A DNA stretch of 64,000 nt from JADHMP01 sp016779985 (lineage in GTDB: Bacteria > Bacteroidota > Bacteroidia > Flavobacteriales > Flavobacteriaceae), in assembly GCA_016779985.1 (NCBI GenBank), contig JADHMP010000003.1, positions 1 to 64,000 on the forward strand, written 5' to 3'. The notes beneath the pieces were generated by a model. The model ran no database searches and was not told the origin of the DNA. It saw only the letters and a list, made by a program, of their open reading frames with translations. Position numbers and translations under genes: made by a program. This document shows, piece after piece, positions 46,024-55,663 of the stretch; the first letter of the stretch is position 1; every line of letters begins with the position of its first letter.

Positions 46024-48024
46024 ATGGCGCTAGATTCCAAAATTCCTTCTGGTTCGTTAGCCGAAAAGTGGACCAAACATAAAAGCAATATCAATTTGGT
46101 AAGCCCAGCAAATAAACGTTTGATTGACGTCATTGTGGTGGGAACAGGACTAGCAGGGGCCTCTGCTTCTGCCACGCTAGCTGAATTGGGTTACAACGTA
46201 AAAACGTTCTGTTTTCAAGACTCTCCCAGAAGAGCACACTCTATTGCGGCACAAGGAGGAATTAATGCTGCAAAAAACTATCAAGGGGATGGAGATTCTA
46301 CCTATCGCCTTTTTTATGATACCATAAAAGGGGGTGATTATCGTTCAAGAGAAGCCAATGTACATCGTTTAGCAGAAGTATCTGCGAACATTATAGATCA
46401 ATGCGTAGCACAAGGAGTTCCATTTGCTAGAGACTATGGGGGGCTTTTAGACAATCGTTCTTTTGGCGGCGTATTGGTTTCTAGAACCTTTTATGCCAAA
46501 GGGCAAACGGGACAGCAACTTCTATTAGGGGCTTATTCAGCAATGAACCGTCAAATTGGTCGAGGGAAAATTAAAATGTATAACCGACATGAAATGATGG
46601 ATTTAGTGGTGATTGATGGAAAAGCCCGAGGAATTATTGCCCGCAATCTAGTCAATGGTGAGTTAGAAAGACACAGCGCACATGCAGTTGTGATAGCCTC
46701 TGGAGGTTATGGAAATGTGTTTTTTCTGTCCACTAACGCGATGGGAAGTAATGTTTCTGCTGCCTGGAAAATTCATAAAAAAGGAGCCCATTTTGCTAAC
46801 CCCTGTTTTACTCAAATTCATCCCACCTGTATTCCTGTTTCGGGAGATCATCAATCTAAATTGACTCTTATGTCAGAATCATTGCGAAATGATGGGCGGA
46901 TTTGGGTGCCCAAAAAAATAGAGGATGTCAAATCCATTCGAGAAGGATCACTTAAACCCACTGAGATAGCAGAAGAAGATAGAGACTACTATTTGGAAAG
47001 AAGGTATCCAGCTTTTGGAAATCTTGTACCTAGAGATGTAGCCTCAAGGGCAGCCAAAGAGCGTTGTGATGAGGGGTATGGTGTCAACAAAACGGGTGAA
47101 GCTGTTTATTTAGATTTTGCTGCTGCCATAACACGCTATGGCAAAGAACAGGCACATATAAAGGGCTTGGATGAAAATGATGCAGCCTTAGTAAAAAAAT
47201 TAGGACAACAAGTGATCCGTGCAAAATATGGAAATCTATTTCAGATGTATGAAAAGATTGTAGATCAAAACCCATATGAAACACCAATGATGATTTATCC
47301 TGCAGTGCACTACACCATGGGAGGAGTTTGGGTTGATTACAATTTGATGACCTCTATCCCTGGATGCTACGCCATTGGAGAAGCCAACTTTTCTGACCAT
47401 GGAGCAAATCGGTTAGGAGCTTCTGCCCTTATGCAAGGTTTAGCTGATGGTTATTTTGTATTACCCTATACCATTGGCGATTATTTGTCCAATGATATTA
47501 GAACGGGTCGAATAGCTACTGACTTACCTGAATTTGAAAAAGCTGAAGCTGCAGTGCGGGAGCAAATGGAATCTTTTATAAATTCTAAGGGAACTAATTC
47601 TGTAGATTATTATCATAAAAAACTTGGTAAAATAATGTGGGATAAATGTGGTATGTCTCGCAACGAAAATGGGCTTAAAGAAGCCATAAAAGAAATCAAA
47701 GAATTGCGGGAAGATTTTTATAAAAATGTGAACGTGCCAGGCACCACCACAGAATTTAATGAGCAATTAGCCAAAGCAGGACGAGTAGCAGATTTTTTAG
47801 AATTAGGTGAACTTTTTGCTAAAGATGCTCTTGAAAGAACAGAATCTTGTGGCGGTCATTTTAGAGAAGAATCACAAACTCCAGAAGGGGAAGCTCTAAG
47901 AGACGATGCCAATTTCACCTTTGTTTCTGCTTGGGAATATAAAGGAGAGCCCTCAAAAGCAAAGCTCCACAAAGAGGATTTGAAATATGAAGAAATTGAA
48001 GTAAAAACACGCTCCTATAAATAA
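46024..48024 (+). CDS. sdhA: Succinate dehydrogenase/fumarate reductase flavoprotein subunit
   Basis: A 666-residue FAD enzyme subunit oxidising succinate to fumarate and passing electrons to SdhB. The FAD-binding motif VVGTGLAGASASATLAE lies at about 38-54. The flavinylation histidine occurs in RRAHSIAAQGG. Substrate-site elements include HPTCIPVSG, the dicarboxylate-binding HYTMGGVWVD and RLGASALMQGLADG. Length is normal for the type B enzyme of Bacteroidota. It is preceded by sdhC (1-base gap) and followed by sdhB (7-base gap). Confidence 0.97.
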   Translation: MALDSKIPSGSLAEKWTKHKSNINLVSPANKRLIDVIVVGTGLAGASASATLAELGYNVKTFCFQDSPRRAHSIAAQGGINAAKNYQGDGDSTYRLFYDTIKGGDYRSREANVHRLAEVSANIIDQCVAQGVPFARDYGGLLDNRSFGGVLVSRTFYAKGQTGQQLLLGAYSAMNRQIGRGKIKMYNRHEMMDLVVIDGKARGIIARNLVNGELERHSAHAVVIASGGYGNVFFLSTNAMGSNVSAAWKIHKKGAHFANPCFTQIHPTCIPVSGDHQSKLTLMSESLRNDGRIWVPKKIEDVKSIREGSLKPTEIAEEDRDYYLERRYPAFGNLVPRDVASRAAKERCDEGYGVNKTGEAVYLDFAAAITRYGKEQAHIKGLDENDAALVKKLGQQVIRAKYGNLFQMYEKIVDQNPYETPMMIYPAVHYTMGGVWVDYNLMTSIPGCYAIGEANFSDHGANRLGASALMQGLADGYFVLPYTIGDYLSNDIRTGRIATDLPEFEKAEAAVREQMESFINSKGTNSVDYYHKKLGKIMWDKCGMSRNENGLKEAIKEIKELREDFYKNVNVPGTTTEFNEQLAKAGRVADFLELGELFAKDALERTESCGGHFREESQTPEGEALRDDANFTFVSAWEYKGEPSKAKLHKEDLKYEEIEVKTRSYK

Positions 48025-48031
48025 GGAACAT

Positions 48032-48778
48032 ATGAATTTGACATTAAAAATTTGGCGTCAAGCCAACCAAGATGCGAAAGGAAAATTTGAAACCTATCCA
48101 ATAAACAACGTTTCACCCGATATGTCTTTTTTAGAAATGATGGATGTGCTCAATGAGCAACTCATGGCTCAAGGAATTGACCCTATTGCTTTTGATCACG
48201 ACTGCCGTGAGGGGATTTGCGGGATGTGTTCTATGTTTATCAATGGAGAGGCCCATGGACCCGATCGATTGGTGACCACTTGCCAATTGCACATGCGTAA
48301 ATTTAAAGATGGAGAAACCATTACCATTGAACCGTTTAGAGCCAATGCCTTTCCTGTCATTAAAGACTTAGCCGTTGACCGGTCTTCTTTTGACCGAATC
48401 CAACAAGCAGGTGGTTTTGTAAGCGTGAACACCTCAGGAAATACACAAGACGCCAATGCTATCCCTATTGATAAACACGATGCAGATAAAGCCTTTGATG
48501 CTGCTACCTGCATAGGTTGTGGGGCCTGCGTTGCTTCATGTAAGAATGCTTCGGCTATGTTGTTTGTTTCTGCTAAAGTTTCACAATATGCTCTGCTCCC
48601 TCAAGGAAAAGTGGAAGCTACTGACCGAGTGATGAACATGGTCAAGCAAATGGATGAAGAAGGCTTTGGCAATTGCACCAATACAGGTGCCTGTGAAGTG
48701 GAGTGTCCAAAAGGGATATCTCTAGAAAACATAGCTCGTCTAAATAGAGAGTATTTAGCAGCTAGCCTCAAGGGATAG
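48032..48778 (+). CDS. sdhB: Succinate dehydrogenase/fumarate reductase iron-sulfur subunit
   Basis: A 248-residue subunit that relays electrons between the flavin and the membrane quinone. The [2Fe-2S] cluster site is CREGICGMC followed by CQLHM. The [4Fe-4S] and [3Fe-4S] sites lie in CIGCGACVASCKNAS and CTNTGACEVECPKGIS. All expected cysteines are present. It ends the operon and is convergent with a lipoprotein gene 26 bases away; no clear terminator hairpin lies between them. Confidence 0.97.
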   Translation: MNLTLKIWRQANQDAKGKFETYPINNVSPDMSFLEMMDVLNEQLMAQGIDPIAFDHDCREGICGMCSMFINGEAHGPDRLVTTCQLHMRKFKDGETITIEPFRANAFPVIKDLAVDRSSFDRIQQAGGFVSVNTSGNTQDANAIPIDKHDADKAFDAATCIGCGACVASCKNASAMLFVSAKVSQYALLPQGKVEATDRVMNMVKQMDEEGFGNCTNTGACEVECPKGISLENIARLNREYLAASLKG

Positions 48779-48804
48779 CATTTGTTTTTTTCAAAAGCCC
48801 AGCC

Positions 48805-49623
48805 CTATTTTCTCACAAATTGCAATACCTGTTGATATTCTGTTTGATCAAAATTGTGATATCCTGGTGATCCAAAAACAGTAGCCCCATGGGCTACTAA
48901 GAACTCAATTTCAGCCTCTTTTGTTTTGCCCACACTTTCATCGCTAAAACGGTGAAGATAAATCAGTTTTGATAAATCTTTCCCTTTCAATAATTGTGAA
49001 TATTGTGGAGAACCCACGTCGGCCATTAACTTTTGTGAAGCCCATGCAGAATCATCAGCAATATATTGTTCGCCCTCTATGATCTCACCTAAATTATAAA
49101 TACCCCATCGGCGATTTCTAAAAATGGAAACAAATTCTTGATCCATATCGACTCTTCCTAACATAAGGGCATAATGATCCGCTGTAAAACCATACCGTTC
49201 AATTGTCCTAAACCCTAAAAAAGATCCAAAAGACCCGCCAAAAACAATGACGTGTTTTCCTTCCTTTTTAAAATGTTCTATAGTATTATTTAGTATTTCA
49301 GTAGACTCATCGTTTATTTCTTTAGCTCCTTCATCAGTAAGGTAATATTGATTTAAAATGCTGGGGTCTTTTGTTTGTGTTTGATGGACAACAGCTAAGG
49401 TATAAGGGAAAAAGTAGATGAGGTCAGAAATATACTCTTCTGGAACTAATTCATCACTAGGCCCTCCTTGAACAAGTAACATGATGGTATCATTTTCTTC
49501 AACTTCATTATAAATCAAATAGTCTTCTTGATATTGGGGGGTATAGCTGTATTCTAACTCCTTATTGCAATGGAAGAATACAAGTGTGCAACTGATAAGT
49601 AGTATTGTATTGAATTTTTTCAT
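48805..49623 (-). CDS. Alpha/beta-hydrolase-like exported protein (probable lipoprotein)
   Basis: A 272-residue protein with a hydrophobic N-terminus ending VFFHC (Cys19), probably a lipoprotein although the lipobox is unusual. The mature part looks like an alpha/beta hydrolase. MLLVQGGPSDEL (near 48-59) matches the oxyanion-hole motif of proline-iminopeptidase-like enzymes, VIVFGGSFGS carries the nucleophile elbow G-G-S131-F-G, and a histidine occurs in GYHNFDQTE near the end. The acid is not certain. It is the last gene of the sigma/anti-sigma/TonB-receptor operon, 33 bases after the DUF4249 gene. It may process the imported ligand, for example an ester or peptide; the substrate is unknown. 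Confidence 0.7.
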   Translation of the reverse strand: MKKFNTILLISCTLVFFHCNKELEYSYTPQYQEDYLIYNEVEENDTIMLLVQGGPSDELVPEEYISDLIYFFPYTLAVVHQTQTKDPSILNQYYLTDEGAKEINDESTEILNNTIEHFKKEGKHVIVFGGSFGSFLGFRTIERYGFTADHYALMLGRVDMDQEFVSIFRNRRWGIYNLGEIIEGEQYIADDSAWASQKLMADVGSPQYSQLLKGKDLSKLIYLHRFSDESVGKTKEAEIEFLVAHGATVFGSPGYHNFDQTEYQQVLQFVRK

Positions 49624-49656
49624 TAGAAATAAGTTTTGATAGAGTAATGAGTTGGA

Positions 49657-50529
49657 TCAATTTTGGAATAAGTGACAAGGAAAAAACACACCAACAACAC
49701 CCTCAGCAGCATTTCCGTTTTGGTCTAAAAAATTAGATTTTAAATTGTCAGCAGGAATTGAGAATAGTTGTGAAATATTATCGTCATAATTTCCTTCTTC
49801 AGACACAGCCCAATCTCTAAAAAAAGAGGAAACCTCGTGAGGTAATTGCATTACGGTCGTGTCGTGTTCATTCATAATGAACTCCAAATTGGGTGCGCTG
49901 ATGAATACACTATAAATTAGTTTTAAATCATTTCTAGTTACTTTGTCAAAAAATTCATAATTACTTATCGCTCTAAAAAAATTGATTAATTGATCCTTTT
50001 TTGAAAAAATATCTATTATATAACTGTGTTTTTCTGAGTCAATAACCGTTACAACTTTCTCTAATGATACCGTTGATAAATTGCTTTCAGTATTTTCGCC
50101 ACTAATTAAATAATCTATCTCAACATTGGGTTCCGGTTGATTGATAGCGATGGGTTTACTTGTCCATATCTTATCTCCTACTTTTATTTTTACCGAATAG
50201 GCATACCCTATTTTCATTATTTCAGTCTCTTGTGTTAAATAAGATTCCATACTTGCCTTAAAATTCATTACATACTGTGTTTCCATTTTATCAGGTGATT
50301 CTTCAAGTAACACAACTTGTGCATTAGAAACCACATCGAAATTATCTACAGCTGTATTGATAGGAACAGTTTGAAATATTTTTACTGAGGCAGGTCCAAC
50401 TGAACCAACATACCCCATGACCATGTTCTTTTTGGTCAACCCTAAATCAAGATAATCTACTTCTTCACTACAGGAAAGAAAAAAGCCGATGGCAAGAAAT
50501 AAGTAAAAAAAAAGATTTCTATTTTTCAT
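49657..50529 (-). CDS. DUF4249-like lipoprotein, TonB receptor partner
   Basis: A 290-residue lipoprotein with signal ending GFFLSC (Cys20). The mature part is beta-rich with KIFQTVPI and FDVVSNAQVVLLEE, in the manner of DUF4249 proteins, which in Bacteroidota are usually encoded directly after a TonB-dependent receptor of the STN/CarboxypepD type. A surface or accessory role to the receptor is inferred. A long open frame extends upstream to 50556, but ATG at 50529 (MKNRNL) begins a proper signal peptide and lies four bases after the receptor stop. The DUF4249 assignment is based on context and overall pattern and is moderate. Confidence 0.65.
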   Translation of the reverse strand: MKNRNLFFYLFLAIGFFLSCSEEVDYLDLGLTKKNMVMGYVGSVGPASVKIFQTVPINTAVDNFDVVSNAQVVLLEESPDKMETQYVMNFKASMESYLTQETEIMKIGYAYSVKIKVGDKIWTSKPIAINQPEPNVEIDYLISGENTESNLSTVSLEKVVTVIDSEKHSYIIDIFSKKDQLINFFRAISNYEFFDKVTRNDLKLIYSVFISAPNLEFIMNEHDTTVMQLPHEVSSFFRDWAVSEEGNYDDNISQLFSIPADNLKSNFLDQNGNAAEGVVGVFFPCHLFQN

Positions 50530-50533
50530 AATA

Positions 50534-53191
50534 TTAAAATTTAAAATTATAAGCAAAAGTGGGCACTGCCGTGGCGAGTATAGACATTCTTCTTAACTGA
50601 TAGGAGGGGTTTTCAACGTTTTCGTCAGTTGGGGAAAAGGTATCATAAGTCCTACTAACGAAATAAGAAAAAACGTTTTTTCTGGCATAGACATTTAGAA
50701 TTGAGAATACCCATTCTCCTTTTATTTTTTTATTTTTCTCTTTTTTAGGTTTCAAAATGAAGGATAAATCAAGGCGATGATAAGAAGGTAGTCTGGATGA
50801 ATTTCGTGCACTATACATAAATAAATTACCTACCCTTCCTTCTGGAAGTGTGACGGGACGACCTGATTGGTAGGTAAATTTAGAATTACAGGTTAACCGA
50901 TTGCTCAGGGGGTAGGAAAGGGTCATATTAAAAATGTGTGGACGATCATAATTTGAGGGGTAGGCATTACCTTGGTTGATTTGAAGACTTTCCCACTTAG
51001 ATAAAGTTTCTATCAATGATCTTGAATAGGTATAGTTCAAAAAGCCTTGAAGTTTTCCAATACTCTTGTCCATACTCAACTCTATACCATAAGCATCTAT
51101 TGAGGCAGGAACTAAAATGGCTTCTTTTTGTTTCACAAGAAATAAGTTTGCATTGCTCCTAAATTCGATAAGATTTTTCATTTGTTTATAATAGATATCA
51201 GCTGAAATATTTATCCCTTTTGTTGAATTTGCGTATCCTACAGTGTATTGATCTGTTATTGTGGGAGGGAGATAATTATTGGCAGGTGACCAAACATCAA
51301 AGGGTGCCACGCCCACAGTATTTGACATTAAATGCACATATTGCACTAAGCGGTCATAGGCCAATTTAACTGCATTTTTTTCATTCAATTGATAATTTAC
51401 AGCGAGTCTAGGTTCAAGATTGTTAAAACTAGCAACAGTTTTATTGGCTTTAATATGTTGCACGTCAACAACAGTATCAGACGACGGGGGTAAAGCGGGG
51501 TCATACGTATAGATAAAGTTTGGCCCATAGTTCCATAAGCCAGAGAAGCGAAGTCCTGATCTAATTTTAAGCTTTTCACCCAAACGAGCTTTTGCATCGA
51601 TATAGTAATAATATTCCAACCCAAAATCTTTTGGTTTTGCTAAGTTTGCATTTCTTTCTTCATCAAAATGTAGACGTGTAAACACATTATTTTTTGCTCC
51701 AAAACCAGTAAATAGAAAAAGAGAGGAAGAAGAAAAAATGGAAAGATCGTATTTCATTTCTATCCCATTGATGCCAGTACGAACAGAAAGAGGAACTTTT
51801 GAGCCAGAAAATATACTACCATTGTTGCTCTCAAAATCAAAATTGAAATTGGAAGTAATGAGACTTAGATTTGAAAATACTTTGTTTGAAAAGGTATGAT
51901 TCCATCTCAAATAGGCTAATTGATCTCCCCATACAAATGAATTATTTTCAGTTTCATCATCGGAATAAACAAATTTTGATTTTAATATATCATGTCCAGA
52001 AAAACCCGTTAAAAAAAGCTTATCATTTTGGCCTATTTTATAATTTATTTTAAAAGTTGCATCGTGGAAACCAATGGCTTGTTGATCGTTTTCACTTTGA
52101 AAAAGTGGCAATAATAAATCGACAAAAGATCGTCTTGCATGAAAAAAGACATTCAGTTTGTCTTGTACAATGGGAAATTCTAAACCAATTTTTGAGGCAA
52201 TAGGATTAATAGAGCCAGAAGCAAAAAAATCACGACTATTACCTTCTTTTAGTCGAATATCTACAACAGAAGAACTTCTACCTCCAAATTTTGCGGGAAT
52301 GCCAGCCTTATAAAATTTCACATCTTTTACTGCGCTATTATTTACAACCGTAATAAATCCAAATAAATGTGATGTATTGTATAATGAGGCTTCATCAACC
52401 AATATCAAATTTTGATCCACTTTACCACCCCTCACGTTGAAACCACTTGTTCCTTCTCCATTAGATGTTACCCCTGGCTGAGACAACAAAAATTGTTGCA
52501 AGTCTGGTTCACCTAAAAGGGTAGGTATTCTCGCAATTTTTTTAGGAGTCATCTGGATAGTAGAAATTTCATTTTTTTGAGCAATGGTTTCTACCACACT
52601 AACTTCCTCTAGAGTTACACTCTTAGAAGTGAGATAAAAATCTTGTTTGATATTTTGCTGTAAATCAAAGGTAATTTCTTCTGGAGCATATCCTAAATAG
52701 GAGGTGACAATAGTATTTCTCCCTTTTGGAATTGACAGTGAATAAAAACCATATTCGTTTGTTGTAGTGCCTTTTAAAGTATAAAGATCAAAGATGGTGC
52801 TGCCAATCAGAACTTCTCCAGTTTCTTTGTCATAAACATAACCAGATAGCGTGTGGCTGAATTTTTGAGAATCATTTCGGGGCTCTTTTTTTGAAGAATA
52901 AATCGTAATCTTATCTCCAATTTCTTGAAATTTAAGGTTGGTATTATCAAAACATTGGATCAAAATATTTCTTATCGTTTCATTTTCAAAATCACCCTCA
53001 ACGGTTTTTTGAATTTCAGACAAGTTGCTGAAAACGAAACCAACCCCTGTCTCATTTTCAATGATAAGAAGAGCCTCTTTTATGTTGATATTGTCAAATG
53101 ACACACTGGTTTCTATGTCTAAAAGCTTCTCTTGACTCAAACAGGGAAGAGTGACCAATAAAAAGCAAAGAGTAAATAAAAATGTTTTCAT
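50534..53191 (-). CDS. TonB-dependent receptor with STN signalling domain
   Basis: An 885-residue outer-membrane receptor. Signal peptide about 1-19 (LPCLSQ). An STN (secretin/TonB short N-terminal) domain follows at about 25-100 (NIKEALLIIENETGVGFVF), then a CarboxypepD-reg domain at about 112-200 (LSGYVYDKETGEVLIGS), plug (about 205-320, with PGVTSNGEGTSGFNVRGG and DEASLYNTSHLFGF) and barrel. The STN domain is what contacts a FecR-type anti-sigma factor in the periplasm. FecR and ECF sigma genes lie directly upstream, so ligand binding would induce its own operon. Ligand unknown; it is not SusC-like in length or motifs and has a DUF4249 partner instead of SusD. Confidence 0.92.
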   Translation of the reverse strand: MKTFLFTLCFLLVTLPCLSQEKLLDIETSVSFDNINIKEALLIIENETGVGFVFSNLSEIQKTVEGDFENETIRNILIQCFDNTNLKFQEIGDKITIYSSKKEPRNDSQKFSHTLSGYVYDKETGEVLIGSTIFDLYTLKGTTTNEYGFYSLSIPKGRNTIVTSYLGYAPEEITFDLQQNIKQDFYLTSKSVTLEEVSVVETIAQKNEISTIQMTPKKIARIPTLLGEPDLQQFLLSQPGVTSNGEGTSGFNVRGGKVDQNLILVDEASLYNTSHLFGFITVVNNSAVKDVKFYKAGIPAKFGGRSSSVVDIRLKEGNSRDFFASGSINPIASKIGLEFPIVQDKLNVFFHARRSFVDLLLPLFQSENDQQAIGFHDATFKINYKIGQNDKLFLTGFSGHDILKSKFVYSDDETENNSFVWGDQLAYLRWNHTFSNKVFSNLSLITSNFNFDFESNNGSIFSGSKVPLSVRTGINGIEMKYDLSIFSSSSLFLFTGFGAKNNVFTRLHFDEERNANLAKPKDFGLEYYYYIDAKARLGEKLKIRSGLRFSGLWNYGPNFIYTYDPALPPSSDTVVDVQHIKANKTVASFNNLEPRLAVNYQLNEKNAVKLAYDRLVQYVHLMSNTVGVAPFDVWSPANNYLPPTITDQYTVGYANSTKGINISADIYYKQMKNLIEFRSNANLFLVKQKEAILVPASIDAYGIELSMDKSIGKLQGFLNYTYSRSLIETLSKWESLQINQGNAYPSNYDRPHIFNMTLSYPLSNRLTCNSKFTYQSGRPVTLPEGRVGNLFMYSARNSSRLPSYHRLDLSFILKPKKEKNKKIKGEWVFSILNVYARKNVFSYFVSRTYDTFSPTDENVENPSYQLRRMSILATAVPTFAYNFKF

Positions 53192-53215
53192 GAGTAATTG
53201 GGGGTATTTAGAAAA

Positions 53216-54172
53216 TTAGTGAATCAAGAATGAATTTTCAGAACGAGTAATAGACAAATCATAAGTCAGGGCGATCATCCCCATAATTTCTTCTAAAGGA
53301 ACTGAATGAAATGTAGCTGTTATTCTACAATTCAAGGCTTTTGAATTTTCTATTTTTATAGGTTCCGAATAATAGGTGTTTAATTGCTCGATGACACTAG
53401 CCAGTTCAGTTTCTTTAAAAATAAAAACACCCGATTTCCACGAGAGGAAATTGAGATTTGTGGTGAGGTAGGAGCTAAGATTATCATTTGAAACAGTGGC
53501 AGTATAACCAGGTGTAATAACCACTTTTTCTTTAAACGATGAGATGACTTCAACTAAGCCTGAAGCAACAGTTACTTCTGTTGTTTTTTCATTAGAATTG
53601 ATATTGAAAGAAGTTCCCAAAGCCGTTGTTTGCGCATTATTTGTCTCCACGATAAAGGGTTTAGACGGGTTTTCTTCAATCTCAAAATAGGCTTGGCCAA
53701 AGAGTTTTACTTTTCTGTAATTTGTTTCAAATGGTGTTGGATAGATTAGTGTTGCATTTTCATTTAACCAGATTTTTGAACCATCATCTAATAGCACCAA
53801 TTTATTACCATTAGTAGCGGTCACTTCAGCACTAGAAAAAGGATCTTTTGATAGTAGAGTAGTTAAAAAATAAGTGGGTATAGAAAGGAGAACTATTACT
53901 GCGACAGCAGCTGCAACGCGAAACATTTTATTCTGATAAAGTCGAATAATTTTCCCTTTTTGGGGAGTAACTTTTTTTAGAACATTTTGCCATCCTTTAT
54001 GAGTATCAAAATAGAATACCTTCAGCGTTCTTTTTGAAAACCATAATTTTTTTAGCTGTTGGTATTCTAACGGGTTTTTTTCCCGAAAAACAGTTATTAG
54101 TTTTTCTTCATCTGGATGGGCTATTTTTTGGAAGTGCTTGGCAAGTAGATGGTAAATATTTTTTTTAGTCAT
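53216..54172 (-). CDS. FecR-family anti-sigma factor
   Basis: A 318-residue membrane protein that holds an ECF sigma factor until the cognate receptor is occupied. The N-terminal cytoplasmic part (1-80) binds sigma. One helix, AAAVAVIVLLSIPTYFLTTLL, spans about 87-107. The periplasmic FecR domain follows (VTATNGNKLVLLDDGSKIWL and AYFEIEENPSKPFIVETNN segments), and the C-terminal DUF4974/STN-like domain ends LIH. It lies 67 bases after the sigma gene and 24 before the receptor. Cleavage by RseP (37909-39228) is the expected activation step in this family. Confidence 0.93.
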   Translation of the reverse strand: MTKKNIYHLLAKHFQKIAHPDEEKLITVFREKNPLEYQQLKKLWFSKRTLKVFYFDTHKGWQNVLKKVTPQKGKIIRLYQNKMFRVAAAVAVIVLLSIPTYFLTTLLSKDPFSSAEVTATNGNKLVLLDDGSKIWLNENATLIYPTPFETNYRKVKLFGQAYFEIEENPSKPFIVETNNAQTTALGTSFNINSNEKTTEVTVASGLVEVISSFKEKVVITPGYTATVSNDNLSSYLTTNLNFLSWKSGVFIFKETELASVIEQLNTYYSEPIKIENSKALNCRITATFHSVPLEEIMGMIALTYDLSITRSENSFLIH

Positions 54173-54239
54173 GACACAAAGCTCTTTATACTTATATGTC
54201 GAATATTTTAAAAGATACCCTTACTTGCACTCATGCTTT

Positions 54240-54740
54240 TTAAAATAAAAGTAAAACAGATAGTAAGTTATGCTTCTTGAGCATTACTCTCATTTGTCTT
54301 AAAGCCTTTGCCATATGTGCCTCTATTGTCTTAATAGAAAGGTCTAATTCATTAGCAATTTCTTTGTAGGTCATATCTTCTTCCCTGCTTTTGAGAAAAA
54401 TAGTTCTTGTTTTAGGGGGTAGTTTTGAAGTAAAAAAAAGAAATAAAGGTTCTATGTCTTCTTCTTTTAACTCCGAGATCTTTTGATCAGATTCTATAGC
54501 ACATTCCTCCAGAGGAATCGTTTTTTGATAATTCTTTGTTCTTAGATAATCAATAGATTTAAATTTTGTAGCTCGTAGGAGATAAGGTTCAATGTAGCTT
54601 ATTTCTTCAAGTTTTTGAGTGTGCCACAACTGTATAAATAAATTTTGAACAATATCCTCTGCAACCATAGGGTCTTTTACAATAGCAGTTGAATAATTAC
54701 AAAGTGAAGAATAGTGGGTGTAGAATATTTTTTTCAGCAC
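54240..54740 (-). CDS. ECF RNA polymerase sigma factor, FecI-like
   Basis: A 166-residue sigma-70 family factor. Region 2 is seen in DPMVAEDIVQNLFIQLW and YLLRATKFKSIDYLR, region 4 in LPPKTRTIFLKSREEDMTYKEIA followed by LDLSIKTIEAHMAKALRQMR (helix-turn-helix). It would direct transcription of the FecR/receptor/DUF4249/hydrolase operon. The start is GTG at 54740, because a TAG in frame lies just upstream; the N-terminus is a little shorter than most relatives but retains the core of region 2. Confidence 0.92.
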   Translation of the reverse strand: MLKKIFYTHYSSLCNYSTAIVKDPMVAEDIVQNLFIQLWHTQKLEEISYIEPYLLRATKFKSIDYLRTKNYQKTIPLEECAIESDQKISELKEEDIEPLFLFFTSKLPPKTRTIFLKSREEDMTYKEIANELDLSIKTIEAHMAKALRQMRVMLKKHNLLSVLLLF

Positions 54741-54980
54741 GGGCTATACTTTTGGGACATAGAATAATTAGTAGTGTTATGTAAAATATCATTTCACTCT
54801 TGGTTAATTGAAACTAGATGGGAAGTCTAAATAGAGTATGATTCTACCCACTATTTTTAGAATCACTTGTGCCTAAGCAGCTCTACTTTGATAAGATTAT
54901 AAAAAATGAAATTGTAGGTTGCCAACAGTATCAAATAAGTTTGAGTGAATTGAAAATATACAAAAAAAGCAAAACTAGAT

Positions 54981-55643
54981 TCAATTAATCCCAAATTCGT
55001 TATACGTTTGAATCACCTCAATGCAGCCAAAGTTTAGAAGTGTTTTCCTATCGAACATAGTGCTCACTCCAACAACTTCCATACCGGCAGCTTTTGCAGA
55101 TTCAATGCCTGAATGGGTGTCTTCAAATACTAGACAATCTGTGGGAGTAACGCCTAATTTTCTAGCAGCCGTCAAAAAAATATCTGGATGCGGTTTTCCT
55201 TTTATTACTTTGTGTCCTCCAGTAGTAGAGTGAAAATAGGAGTGGAGTTATAGTGATTCAAAAATGAAGTCAATATTGTCTTGACCACCCATTGTCGCTA
55301 AACCCATGGGTATCCCTTTTTTTGATAGTTGCTTTAAAAATGGAATCAATCCATCTATGGCTTTCACGTTGGGGTGATATAATTTGCGATATAAAACCTC
55401 TTTATAGCTTCCTATTTTTTGAAGTTCCTCTTTGGAATTTACAGTTGGAAAAAGGCGAGCCATTATTTCAATTAAAGAACCCTTATGATATTTGGAATCA
55501 AAAGTTTCATAACTCATATTGATTTGATGGAAGGCAAAAAATTCTATCCAAGACTGTTGGTGGTAGGCCATATTATCGACCAGTGTCCCATCCATATCAA
55601 AAAGGAGTGCTTTTTTATCAAAACGATTGAAGAAAGAATTAAT
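54981..55643 (-). pseudogene. HAD-superfamily hydrolase (beta-phosphoglucomutase-like), broken by an in-frame stop
   Basis: Read through as one frame, 55643-54981 gives a 220-residue HAD phosphatase of the beta-phosphoglucomutase/DOG phosphatase type: motif I LLFDMDGTLVDNM, then GLATMGG, and the C-terminal block KGKPHPDIFLTAARKLGVT with CLVFEDTHSGI. The frame is cut at 55248-55250 by TAA (ESL-stop-LHSYF); both sides are in the same frame, so this is a nonsense change, not a frameshift. In addition, no ATG, GTG or TTG precedes motif I: the codon at 55643-55641 where Met is expected reads ATT. The ATG at 55595 would lose the catalytic Asp. Divergent from the nitrilase by 20 bases. Confidence 0.85.
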
Positions 55644-55663
55644 TTTAAGTCAATTAAAAATTG

